DNA from: UKL13-2 sp044229235
GTDB taxonomy: Bacteria; Pseudomonadota; Gammaproteobacteria; Burkholderiales; Usitatibacteraceae
Length of the DNA: 64,000 bases
Reading direction: 5' to 3'
Assembly (NCBI GenBank): GCA_044229235.1
Contig: JBGATH010000021.1
Coordinates: forward strand, 10,823 to 74,822
Positions 8,077 through 16,526 of this stretch are shown in pieces. Made by a program: the position numbers and the translations under genes. The notes under the pieces were generated by a model. The model saw only the letters and a list, made by a program, of their open reading frames with translations, was not told where the DNA came from and made no database searches. Numbering within the stretch: the stretch's first letter is position 1; each line of letters opens with the position of its first letter.

Positions 8077-10542
8077 ATGAGCAAGACATTCGAGTCCAAG
8101 GTTGCGAGTCAACGGGCCGGCATATCCCGATCGCCCCAATCCGCCGTTGCGGACGCCTTTCGCAATCAATTCAGGCAACAACTAGCCCAGAGAACCGACG
8201 GCCCGACCGCAGCGGCCACGCTACAGGCCGCCGCTATCGCCAGCCGCGACCTGCTGGCTGATCGTTGGGCTGCCACGCAGCGCGCTGATGCCAAGCGTAC
8301 TGGGCGACGCGTCCACTACCTGTCCATGGAGTTTCTGATGGGGCGGGCGTTGAACAACGCGCTGGCGGCGCTGGACCTGACCGCCGTGCTGGCCGATGTT
8401 GCCGGCAAGAACGGCGCATCCACGCTTGCACAGGCAACCGAGAGCGAGCCGGACGCGGCGCTGGGCAACGGCGGCCTGGGCCGGCTGGCCGCCTGCTTTC
8501 TCGACGCGTTTGCAACTTTGGAAGTGCCTTCGTTTGGCTATGGCCTGCGCTATCAATATGGCATGTTCGCGCAGCGCATCCAGGATGGCCGCCAGGCGGA
8601 AGTGCCTGATGAGTGGCTGGCAGGCGGCAATCCCTGGGAGCTGGCCCGGCATGACATCCGTTTTCCAGTGGGTTTTGGCGGTGTGGTCAGCAGCGAAGGG
8701 GCCCATCGTCGCTGGACGCCAAGGGAATTGGTGTTTGCCGACGCATTTGACTTCATCGTTCCCGGCCACGATACCGAGCGCGTTTCGACATTGCGACAGT
8801 GGCACGCGCGCTCGGCGCGACCCATCGATCTGGCGGCGTTCTGTCGCGGCGAACATGCCGCCTGCGCGCAGCATCAGCAGGCGGCGGACACACTTAACTG
8901 GGTACTGTACCCGGATGACAGTACCGATGCCGGACGCCAACTGCGCCTCAAGCAGGAGTATTTTCTGGTCAGTGCCTCGCTGCAGGATATGGTGGCCCGG
9001 CATTTGCGCGAGCGCAGCGACATTGAGACGTTTGGCAAACATAACGCCGTTCACTTGAACGACACGCATCCGGCGCTGGCGCCTGCCGAGTTGATGCGCC
9101 TGCTTCTGGACGAGCACGGGCTGGCCTGGGATGCCGCGTGGAAGATCACGCAGCAGGCCACCAGCTACACCAACCACACGCTGATGCCGGAAGCGCTCGA
9201 GACCTGGCCGGTGCACATGATGCAGGCCCTGCTTCCCCGGCACCTCGAGATCATCTTTGAAATCAACTGGCGCTTTCTGGACAGCGTCCGTGCCCGATTC
9301 CCCGGTGACGAGGCTGCGATCCGTCGCCTGTCCCTGATCGACGAATCCGGCGAGCGTCGTGTGCGCATGGCGCATCTTGCCATCGTCGCCTCACGCCGCG
9401 TCAACGGCGTCTCGGCACTACACTCGGCGTTGATGACGGAAACGATCTTCGCGGACTTTGCGGCACTGTGGCCGGATCGCTTCCTGAATGTCACCAACGG
9501 CGTCACGCCCCGGCGCTGGCTCGAGCAGGCCAATCCGGATCTGGCTGCCATGCTCGACACTGCTTTGGGCGATGCCTGGCGCACTGACCTGAGCGCCCTG
9601 CGCAAGTTGTCGGCGAAGGCGTCGCAGAAGCGCGTCGGCCTCGAATTCCAGAAGACCAAACGGGCAAACAAGGAACGACTCGCCGCCCACATCCGCCAGG
9701 AACTGGGCATCGTGGTTGATCCCTCCAGCCTTTTCGATGTGCAGATCAAGCGTATCCATGAGTACAAGCGCCAGCTTCTAAACGTGCTGCACGTCATCGC
9801 CCGCTATCAGGCCATGGTTGCCGCGCCAGGCGCCGACTGGACACCACGCACGGTTATCTTTTCCGGCAAAGCCGCGTCGGCTTATCACACCGCAAAGCTC
9901 GTGATCCAGTTGATCCATGATGTGGCGCGGGTCGTCAACAGCGATAGCCGCATTGGCGGAAAACTAAAAGTGGTGTTTCTTCCCAACTACGGTGTTTCCC
10001 TGGCGGAGCGGATCATTCCGGCGGCAGATCTTTCGGAACAGATTTCGACCGCTGGCACCGAAGCATCGGGAACCGGCAATATGAAGTTCGCCATGAACGG
10101 CGCCCTGACCATCGGCACGTGGGACGGCGCGAACATCGAGATGGCGCAGGCAATGGGCGAGGAGAACATGTTCGTGTTTGGCCTGCGTGCCGAGGGCATC
10201 GCCAACATGAAGGCGCTGGGCTATGACCCGAAACTCTACGTGGAGCAGGATCGAAGACTCCAGCGGGTGCTCGATGCGCTCGCCTGCGGTGAATTTTCGC
10301 CTGGCGAGCCGCAACGGTACCGCAGCCTCGTCGACAACCTGCTGAATCGCGATACCTACATGCTGATGGCGGATTTCGCCGACTATGTCGCCACCCAGGA
10401 GCGCGTCGATGCACTGTATCGCCAGCCGGAGGCGTGGGCGGCGCAGGCGTTGCGCAATATCGCCGGCATGGGCCCGTTCTCCGTGGACCGGACCGTCGAG
10501 GAATACATGGATAGAATCTGGGCGAGCCCGGCTCTCAACTGA
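8077..10542 (+). CDS. glgP: Glycogen/maltodextrin phosphorylase
   Basis: GT35 phosphorylase of 821 residues that releases glucose-1-phosphate from alpha-1,4-glucan ends. The pyridoxal-phosphate site EASGTGNMKFAMNGALTIG is complete with Lys670, and HLNDTHPALA, NVTNGVTPRRW and IKRIHEYKRQLLN are typical of the family. It is the first gene of glgP-glgB-glgX-malQ. The motif is intermediate between E. coli GlgP and MalP, so it may serve both stored glycogen and imported maltodextrin; I use glgP because of the neighbours. Transcription probably starts in the HexR-box region upstream. Confidence 0.95.
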   Translation: MSKTFESKVASQRAGISRSPQSAVADAFRNQFRQQLAQRTDGPTAAATLQAAAIASRDLLADRWAATQRADAKRTGRRVHYLSMEFLMGRALNNALAALDLTAVLADVAGKNGASTLAQATESEPDAALGNGGLGRLAACFLDAFATLEVPSFGYGLRYQYGMFAQRIQDGRQAEVPDEWLAGGNPWELARHDIRFPVGFGGVVSSEGAHRRWTPRELVFADAFDFIVPGHDTERVSTLRQWHARSARPIDLAAFCRGEHAACAQHQQAADTLNWVLYPDDSTDAGRQLRLKQEYFLVSASLQDMVARHLRERSDIETFGKHNAVHLNDTHPALAPAELMRLLLDEHGLAWDAAWKITQQATSYTNHTLMPEALETWPVHMMQALLPRHLEIIFEINWRFLDSVRARFPGDEAAIRRLSLIDESGERRVRMAHLAIVASRRVNGVSALHSALMTETIFADFAALWPDRFLNVTNGVTPRRWLEQANPDLAAMLDTALGDAWRTDLSALRKLSAKASQKRVGLEFQKTKRANKERLAAHIRQELGIVVDPSSLFDVQIKRIHEYKRQLLNVLHVIARYQAMVAAPGADWTPRTVIFSGKAASAYHTAKLVIQLIHDVARVVNSDSRIGGKLKVVFLPNYGVSLAERIIPAADLSEQISTAGTEASGTGNMKFAMNGALTIGTWDGANIEMAQAMGEENMFVFGLRAEGIANMKALGYDPKLYVEQDRRLQRVLDALACGEFSPGEPQRYRSLVDNLLNRDTYMLMADFADYVATQERVDALYRQPEAWAAQALRNIAGMGPFSVDRTVEEYMDRIWASPALN

Positions 10543-10589
10543 GGCAGGTCGCGTGGCGGCCGGGTCGGCCGGGCAAATGAGGCGGTTAC

Positions 10590-12776
10590 ATGCTTTCTGC
10601 TGATCATGTTGCGGCGCTGGTCGATGCGCAACATACAGATCCGTTTTCGGTACTCGGCATGCATGCCCACGCTGGCGGCCTGTGGGTGCGCGCGATGCTG
10701 CCCCAGGCTGTATCGGTCGAGGTTGTTGATGCCAAATCCGGGCGGCGGGTGGCCGCTTTGGAACGGCGGCACCATGCCGGCCTGTTCGAGGGCGCCATAC
10801 CACGCCGACGCAACCGATTTGCCTACCACTTGCGCGTTACCTGGGATTCCGGCGCGCAAACAACGGCGGCGGATCCGTACAGCTTCGGCGTCCTGTTGGG
10901 CGATGCGGACCTTCATTACCTCGCGGAAGGATCGCACCTGCGCCCGCAATCGGTGTTGGGCGCGCATCCGGTCTCGCTCGACTGTGCCGGCGACGCGGTG
11001 CCAGGCGTGCGCTTCGCCGTCTGGGCGCCGAATGCGCGGCGCGTCAGCATTGTCGGCGACTTCAATGCCTGGGATGGACGCCGTCACCAGATGCGCAGTC
11101 GCGGTGCGTCTGGTGTCTGGGAATTGTTCATTCCCGAGGTACGCGCCGGTGATCGATACAAGATTGAGATCGTCGGCGCCGACGGCAGTCTGTTGCCGCT
11201 GAAAGCGGACCCGTATGCCCGCGCCGCGCAACTGCGCCCGGAGACCGCGAGCATCGTCTGCGACCCCATGGTCCCGCTGCGCCTTCCCGCCGGGCGCGCC
11301 GCCCGCAACGCGCGCGGCGCGCCCGTCTCGATTTACGAAGTGCACGCTGGTTCCTGGCGGACCGGCGCCGGCGGCGGATTCGCGCAATGGGATGAACTCT
11401 CCGCCACCCTGCCCAAATATGCCGCCGACCTCGGATTCACCCACATCGAACTGATGCCTGTCAGTGAGCATCCGTTTGATGGTTCCTGGGGCTATCAGAC
11501 GCTGGGTATGTTCGCGCCCAGCGCGCGGTTTGGTCCGCCGGAAGGATTTAGCCGATTTGTTCAAGCCTGCCATGCCGCGGGAATCGGCGTGCTGCTGGAC
11601 TGGGTACCGGCCCACTTTCCGACCGATGCATTCGGGCTGGCGCGCTTCGATGGAACCGCGCTTTATGAATACGCCGACCCGCGCGAAGGCTTTCACCGCG
11701 ACTGGAACACGCTTATCTACAACTTCGGCCGCAACGAAGTGCGCAATTTCCTGGCAGGCAGCGCGCTCTACTGGCTCGAGAGTTTCGGTGTTGACGGCTT
11801 GCGCGTCGATGCCGTCGCGTCCATGCTGTACCGCGACTACAGCCGCGATTCCGGGCAATGGATACCGAACGCGCACGGCGGGCGCGAGAACCTCGAAGCG
11901 ATTTCACTGCTGAAACGCATCAACGAAATCATCGGTGCCGAGTGCCCGGGGGCGATTACGCTGGCCGAAGAGTCAACCGCTTTTCCGGGTGTTTCCGCAC
12001 CCACCTACTCGGGCGGCCTCGGCTTTCACTTCAAGTGGAACATGGGCTGGATGAACGACACCCTGCGCTACATGCAGGAGGAGCCGGTGCATCGCCAATG
12101 GCATCACAACAAAATGACCTTCGGGCTCATATATGCCTTCAGCGAAAACTTTGTTCTGCCGATTTCGCATGACGAGGTCGTACACGGCAAAGGGTCCATG
12201 TTGTCGAAGATGCCGGGTGACGATTGGCAACGCTTCGCCAACCTGCGTGCGTACTATGGCTTCATGTGGGGACACCCCGGCAAGAAGCTGCTTTTCATGG
12301 GCCAGGAATTCGCGCAGACCACCGAATGGACCCACGAGAAACCGTTGCCGTGGGAATTGCTCGCGAACAGCCGCCACGCCGGCGTCCAGCAGCTGGTACG
12401 TGATCTCAACCGTGCCTATTGCAGCCATTCGGCACTGCACGAACTCGATTGCGAGTCGCGCGGATTCGAGTGGATTGTCGGCGACGATGCGCAGCAATCG
12501 GTATTTGCCTGGCTCCGACGCGATGCCGCCGGGCGCTGCGTGATGGTGGTGGCCAACTTCACGCCGGTGCCGCGCGTCGATTACCGCCTCGGTGTGCCCG
12601 AAGGACCGGAGGCGTGGGCCGAGCTCATCAATACTGACGCGCTGGAATATGGCGGCAGCGGCATGGGCAATGGCTCGGCGCGCCTGCCGGTACAGGCGGT
12701 TGCCGCGCACGGCCGGGCCCGATCGATTCAACTCACACTCCCGCCCTTGGCGACCCTGTTTCTTGCCGCCGGCTGA
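10590..12776 (+). CDS. glgB: 1,4-alpha-glucan branching enzyme GlgB
   Basis: Cytoplasmic branching enzyme of 728 residues, the same length as E. coli GlgB. The order is an N1 module (about 1-105), CBM48 (about 110-220, FAVWAPNARRVSIVGDFNAWD), a GH13_9 barrel and a C-terminal beta domain. Catalytic residues are Asp407 (GLRVDAVASML) and Glu460 (LAEESTAFP), within two positions of the E. coli residues, plus LPISHDEVVHGK. It lies 47 bases after glgP. No glgA or glgC is in the window, so glycogen synthesis genes must lie elsewhere. Confidence 0.97.
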   Translation: MLSADHVAALVDAQHTDPFSVLGMHAHAGGLWVRAMLPQAVSVEVVDAKSGRRVAALERRHHAGLFEGAIPRRRNRFAYHLRVTWDSGAQTTAADPYSFGVLLGDADLHYLAEGSHLRPQSVLGAHPVSLDCAGDAVPGVRFAVWAPNARRVSIVGDFNAWDGRRHQMRSRGASGVWELFIPEVRAGDRYKIEIVGADGSLLPLKADPYARAAQLRPETASIVCDPMVPLRLPAGRAARNARGAPVSIYEVHAGSWRTGAGGGFAQWDELSATLPKYAADLGFTHIELMPVSEHPFDGSWGYQTLGMFAPSARFGPPEGFSRFVQACHAAGIGVLLDWVPAHFPTDAFGLARFDGTALYEYADPREGFHRDWNTLIYNFGRNEVRNFLAGSALYWLESFGVDGLRVDAVASMLYRDYSRDSGQWIPNAHGGRENLEAISLLKRINEIIGAECPGAITLAEESTAFPGVSAPTYSGGLGFHFKWNMGWMNDTLRYMQEEPVHRQWHHNKMTFGLIYAFSENFVLPISHDEVVHGKGSMLSKMPGDDWQRFANLRAYYGFMWGHPGKKLLFMGQEFAQTTEWTHEKPLPWELLANSRHAGVQQLVRDLNRAYCSHSALHELDCESRGFEWIVGDDAQQSVFAWLRRDAAGRCVMVVANFTPVPRVDYRLGVPEGPEAWAELINTDALEYGGSGMGNGSARLPVQAVAAHGRARSIQLTLPPLATLFLAAG

Positions 12777-12786
12777 GATACCGCCC

Positions 12787-12813
12787 ATGCCACACGATCT
12801 GACTGTCAAATGA
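12787..12813 (+). other. Eight-codon mini-ORF overlapping the glgX start
   Basis: ATG CCA CAC GAT CTG ACT GTC AAA TGA fills the glgB-glgX gap, and its TGA overlaps the glgX ATG in an ATGA arrangement. It could couple glgX translation, but there is no good ribosome binding site before it, so it may be chance. Confidence 0.25.
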
Positions 12814-14927
12814 CCAACAGCCATCGCCTGCCCGAGTCAATTCTGACGGGGCGCCACGAGCCACTCGGGTCGAGTGCGCGCGATGGCGGTGTCAATTTTG
12901 CGGTGTTCTCGCAACACGCCAGCAGCATCGAGTTGTGCGTGTTTGACACCACCGGCACCCGTGAATTGCGCCGCTACCGTCTGCACGGGCCGTACGACAA
13001 CGTTTTTCATGGCTTTTTGCCCGAGGTCGGTCCTGGATTGGTGTACGGCTTCCGTGCCCACGGCCCTTATCAACCGGAAGCAGGCCATCGATTCAATGCC
13101 AGCAAGCTGCTGCTGGATCCGTACGCGCGTGAAATCATCGGCAAGTTCGGCTGGCGCGCCGAGCACCATGGCTACGAATTGGGCCACCCCGATGGCGCCC
13201 GCTCCCTGGACCAGCGCGATAACGGCGTGCACGCCCTCAAGGCAGCAGTCGCCGCGCCATACGATGGCATCCCGTTCCTGACAAAACCGCCGCGACGCGA
13301 ACCGGAAGAAGTGGTTCTCTACGAAGTGCACGTCAAGGGTTTTTCCATGCTGCATGCGGAGATTCCGGCCGACTTGCGCGGCACCTATGCCGGCCTGGCG
13401 CACCCGGCAGCCATCGCACATTTCAGAAAGCTTGGCGTCACGACGCTGTCGCTGCTGCCGGTCCAGTATTGTGTCGATGAGCCGGCGCTGGTGGACCGCG
13501 GCATGCATAACTACTGGGGATACAACACGCTCGGATTTTTCTGCGCCGATCCGAGGCTGGCAAGACGCGGGAGCGATAGCGCCGCAGCCAACGAGGAGTT
13601 TCGCCGCATGGTCGGCAGCCTGCATGAAAAAGGGCTGGAAGTCGTCATGGACGTGGTTTACAACCACACGCCCGAGGGCAACGAGCACGGACCCACCATC
13701 AGCTTTCGCGGCCTCGACAATGCCAGCTGGTACCGGCTTGACCGCAACGACCGCAGCCGCTGTGAAAACCTTACCGGCTGCGGCAACACGCTCAACGTGG
13801 CGCATCCGCGCGTCACCCAGTTCGTACTCGATTCGCTGCGTTACTGGGTGGAGGAGATGGGTGTTGACGGTTTTCGTTTTGATCTGGCGCCGGTACTGGG
13901 TCGAACCGCGCACGGCTTCGATCCCTCTGCCGCCTTCTTTACGGCGCTGCGCCAGGATCCGGTATTGGCGCGCGTGCATCTCATCGCCGAGCCCTGGGAT
14001 GCTGGCATTGATGGCTACCAGCTGGGCCGCTTTCCCGGCCGCTTTGCCGAGTGGAACGACAAGTTTCGCGATGCGGTGCGCGGATACTGGTTGCAGCGCG
14101 GCGTGGGCCGCGGTGAACTGGCGCGGCGCTTTACGGCATCGAGCGACCTGTTTTATCACGGCCAGCGACGCCCGGCGGCAACGGTCAACTTCGTTACCGC
14201 ACATGACGGCTTTACGCTGTCCGACCTTGTCAGCCACAGCCGCAAGCACAATGAGGCCAACGGCGAGGACGGTCGCGACGGTCGCGATCACGAACTGTGC
14301 GACAACTTCGGAGTGGAAGGTGCCAGCAGCGACCCGGCTGTCGTGGCGCTGCGCAACCAGGTGAAACGCGCCATGCTCGCGACCCTGTTGCTCGCACAAG
14401 GCACGCCGATGCTGTGCGCAGGTGACGAAATCGGCAACAGCCAGGGTGGCAACAACAATGCGTATTGCCAGGACAATGCCACCGGCTGGCTGGCCTGGCC
14501 CGATGCGGATAACGAACTGGTGAATTTCGTCGGTGAACTCTGCCAGCTGCGAAAGCAGGAGCCATTGTTGCGCCACGATCACTGGTTCGCGCCGCGTGGT
14601 GATGCCGGCCAGCTTGCGAGTGTGACCTGGCTGACCTCGGCCGGACAAGAAATGCAAATGCACGACTGGCACGATCACGGCACCTTTGCCTTCGCCTGCC
14701 TGCTGTCGGCCGCATGCAATCAACCACACCGGCTGCTGCTGCTGTTCAATCCCGAGCCGGAAAGCCGGGACTTCGCATTGCCGGAAGGTCGCTGGCACAT
14801 CGCTTTCAACAGCTTTCTTCAGTCAGGCCGGGCTCCGGCTTGCGCCATGCAGGGCAGGGTGGAGGCGCCCGCCCGGGCGCTGCTGGTCCTGCGTCTGCAC
14901 GACAGCGATTCATCAAGGAGTTCCTGA
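12810..14927 (+). CDS. glgX: Glycogen debranching enzyme GlgX
   Basis: Isoamylase-type debranching enzyme (GH13_11), 705 residues, which removes short branches left by phosphorylase. The CBM48-like N domain (NFAVFSQHASSIELCVFD) precedes the barrel. Catalytic positions are Asp358 (GFRFDLAPVLG) and Glu394 (LIAEPWDAG), with NFVTAHDGFTLSDLVS as the fourth conserved region. CAGDEIGNSQGGNNNAYCQDN is the family signature near the C-terminal third. It precedes malQ with an overlapping TGATG. Confidence 0.96.
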   Translation: MTNSHRLPESILTGRHEPLGSSARDGGVNFAVFSQHASSIELCVFDTTGTRELRRYRLHGPYDNVFHGFLPEVGPGLVYGFRAHGPYQPEAGHRFNASKLLLDPYAREIIGKFGWRAEHHGYELGHPDGARSLDQRDNGVHALKAAVAAPYDGIPFLTKPPRREPEEVVLYEVHVKGFSMLHAEIPADLRGTYAGLAHPAAIAHFRKLGVTTLSLLPVQYCVDEPALVDRGMHNYWGYNTLGFFCADPRLARRGSDSAAANEEFRRMVGSLHEKGLEVVMDVVYNHTPEGNEHGPTISFRGLDNASWYRLDRNDRSRCENLTGCGNTLNVAHPRVTQFVLDSLRYWVEEMGVDGFRFDLAPVLGRTAHGFDPSAAFFTALRQDPVLARVHLIAEPWDAGIDGYQLGRFPGRFAEWNDKFRDAVRGYWLQRGVGRGELARRFTASSDLFYHGQRRPAATVNFVTAHDGFTLSDLVSHSRKHNEANGEDGRDGRDHELCDNFGVEGASSDPAVVALRNQVKRAMLATLLLAQGTPMLCAGDEIGNSQGGNNNAYCQDNATGWLAWPDADNELVNFVGELCQLRKQEPLLRHDHWFAPRGDAGQLASVTWLTSAGQEMQMHDWHDHGTFAFACLLSAACNQPHRLLLLFNPEPESRDFALPEGRWHIAFNSFLQSGRAPACAMQGRVEAPARALLVLRLHDSDSSRSS

Positions 14928-16438
14928 TGTCGATTTTGCAAAAGCGCAGTTCCGGCGTGCTGCTGCACGTTTCCTCCCTGCCCGGACCACACGGCATCGG
15001 CGATTTTGGTCCCGAGTCGCGCAATTATGTCGACTGGCTGGTTTCTGCCGGCCAGAGCATCTGGCAGTGGCTGCCAACGACACCCATCGGTCCCGCCAAT
15101 TCCCCGTACCAGAGCGTTTCCGCATTCGCCGGGAGCCCGCTGATGGTGGCGCTGGAGCCCTTGCATGCGAGCGGATGGCTGGATCGAATCGAACTGCCTG
15201 CCGATGGATTTGACGCGCACAGCGTCGACTATGACCGCGTCGTTCCTTGGCGAATCGCGCAGTTGCGCAAGGCAGCGAAGGGCTTCTTTGCCCGTGCCGT
15301 GAAGCAGGACGCGGATGCTTTTGCCTCTTGGCAACACGCCCAGAGGGCATGGCTTGAAGACTATGCTCTGTTCATGGCCCTCGAGGCAGCACATGGCGGG
15401 CAGCCCTGGTGGACCTGGCCCAAGCCGCTTCGCGATCGGGATGTCGCGTCGCTCGAAGCCGCGCGCGTCGCGCACGCCGGGGAAATTGCCTTCTGGAAAT
15501 TTGTGCAGTGGTGCTTCGATACACAATGTGCGGCACTCAGGAGCTATGCCAACGAGCGTGGCGTATCGATCATGGGAGATCTGCCGATCTTCATCGCCCA
15601 CCACAGCGCCGATTGCTGGGCGCGCCCCGATCTTTATTTTCTCGACGACGCTTGTCAGCCAACCGTCGTGGCGGGCGTGCCCCCCGACGAGATGGCGCTG
15701 CTCGGCCAGCGCTGGGGAAATCCGCTCTACCGTTGGGACCTGATGGCCAGGGAGAATTTTTCCTGGTGGACGACACGTGTCGCCCATGCGCTGCGACTGG
15801 CGGATGTAATTCGCATCGATCACTTTCGCGGCTTTGCCGGATATTTCGAGATTCCGGCAAGTTCGCCGGACGCCCGCGAGGGGCGCTGGGTTCCGGCTCC
15901 CGGAAAGGCATTGTTCGCCGCCATTGCGCGCGAGCTGGGGACGTTGCCGATAGTGGCGGAAGATCTTGGCCTCATCACCCCCGATGTCATCGACTTGCGC
16001 GACACCTGCGGCTTCCCGGGAATGCGCATCCTGCAGTTCGGTTTTGGGCGGGATGGGAATCATGAGTTCCTGCCGCACAACTATGTTCCCGATACGGTCG
16101 CCTACACCGGTACCCATGACAACGACACGGCAAGAGGCTGGTGGGACCATGCACCGCCACGCGAACGCGCTTTTGCGGGGACCTACCTTGCCACCGGCGG
16201 CAGCGATGTGCACTGGGCGATGATTCGTGCTGCCAGCAATTCGGTGGCCAGAACGGTCGTGTTCCCGATGCAGGATGTGCTCGGCCTCGACGCCAGTCAC
16301 CGCATGAATATCCCGGGCACCTGCGAGAAAAACTGGCAATGGCGCTTCGATTGGACCATGGTGGGCAGTGAGCCGGGCCGCGTGCTCGGCCTGGTTGCGG
16401 CCGCGTCGGGCCGCGGGCCGTTCGCGCCGCTGATGTGA
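14927..16438 (+). CDS. malQ: 4-alpha-glucanotransferase (amylomaltase) MalQ
   Basis: GH77 amylomaltase of 503 residues that disproportionates maltodextrin, releasing glucose and longer chains for phosphorylase. Conserved sites are RSSGVLLHVSSLPGPHGIGD at the start, the nucleophile Asp298 (IRIDHFRGF), Glu345 (VAEDLG) and the THDNDT motif. It is the short form without the N-terminal extension of E. coli MalQ. AAGGAG (14915-14920) and the TGATG overlap with glgX fix the start; the longer in-frame extension upstream is inside glgX. The glucose it releases needs the glucokinases encoded downstream. Confidence 0.96.
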   Translation: MSILQKRSSGVLLHVSSLPGPHGIGDFGPESRNYVDWLVSAGQSIWQWLPTTPIGPANSPYQSVSAFAGSPLMVALEPLHASGWLDRIELPADGFDAHSVDYDRVVPWRIAQLRKAAKGFFARAVKQDADAFASWQHAQRAWLEDYALFMALEAAHGGQPWWTWPKPLRDRDVASLEAARVAHAGEIAFWKFVQWCFDTQCAALRSYANERGVSIMGDLPIFIAHHSADCWARPDLYFLDDACQPTVVAGVPPDEMALLGQRWGNPLYRWDLMARENFSWWTTRVAHALRLADVIRIDHFRGFAGYFEIPASSPDAREGRWVPAPGKALFAAIARELGTLPIVAEDLGLITPDVIDLRDTCGFPGMRILQFGFGRDGNHEFLPHNYVPDTVAYTGTHDNDTARGWWDHAPPRERAFAGTYLATGGSDVHWAMIRAASNSVARTVVFPMQDVLGLDASHRMNIPGTCEKNWQWRFDWTMVGSEPGRVLGLVAAASGRGPFAPLM

Positions 16439-16526
16439 CGCCGGCCCGCGACAGAACCGTGGGACGGCCAATGACCCGGGCCACCGCGCGCTCTTCGGCT
16501 TGGTGCTTTCCAGGATGGGAAATCTG

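Noticed and set aside
12837..14798. 653-codon open frame antisense to glgX
   Set aside because: High-GC shadow frame; no family motif and fully inside a well-supported gene on the other strand.
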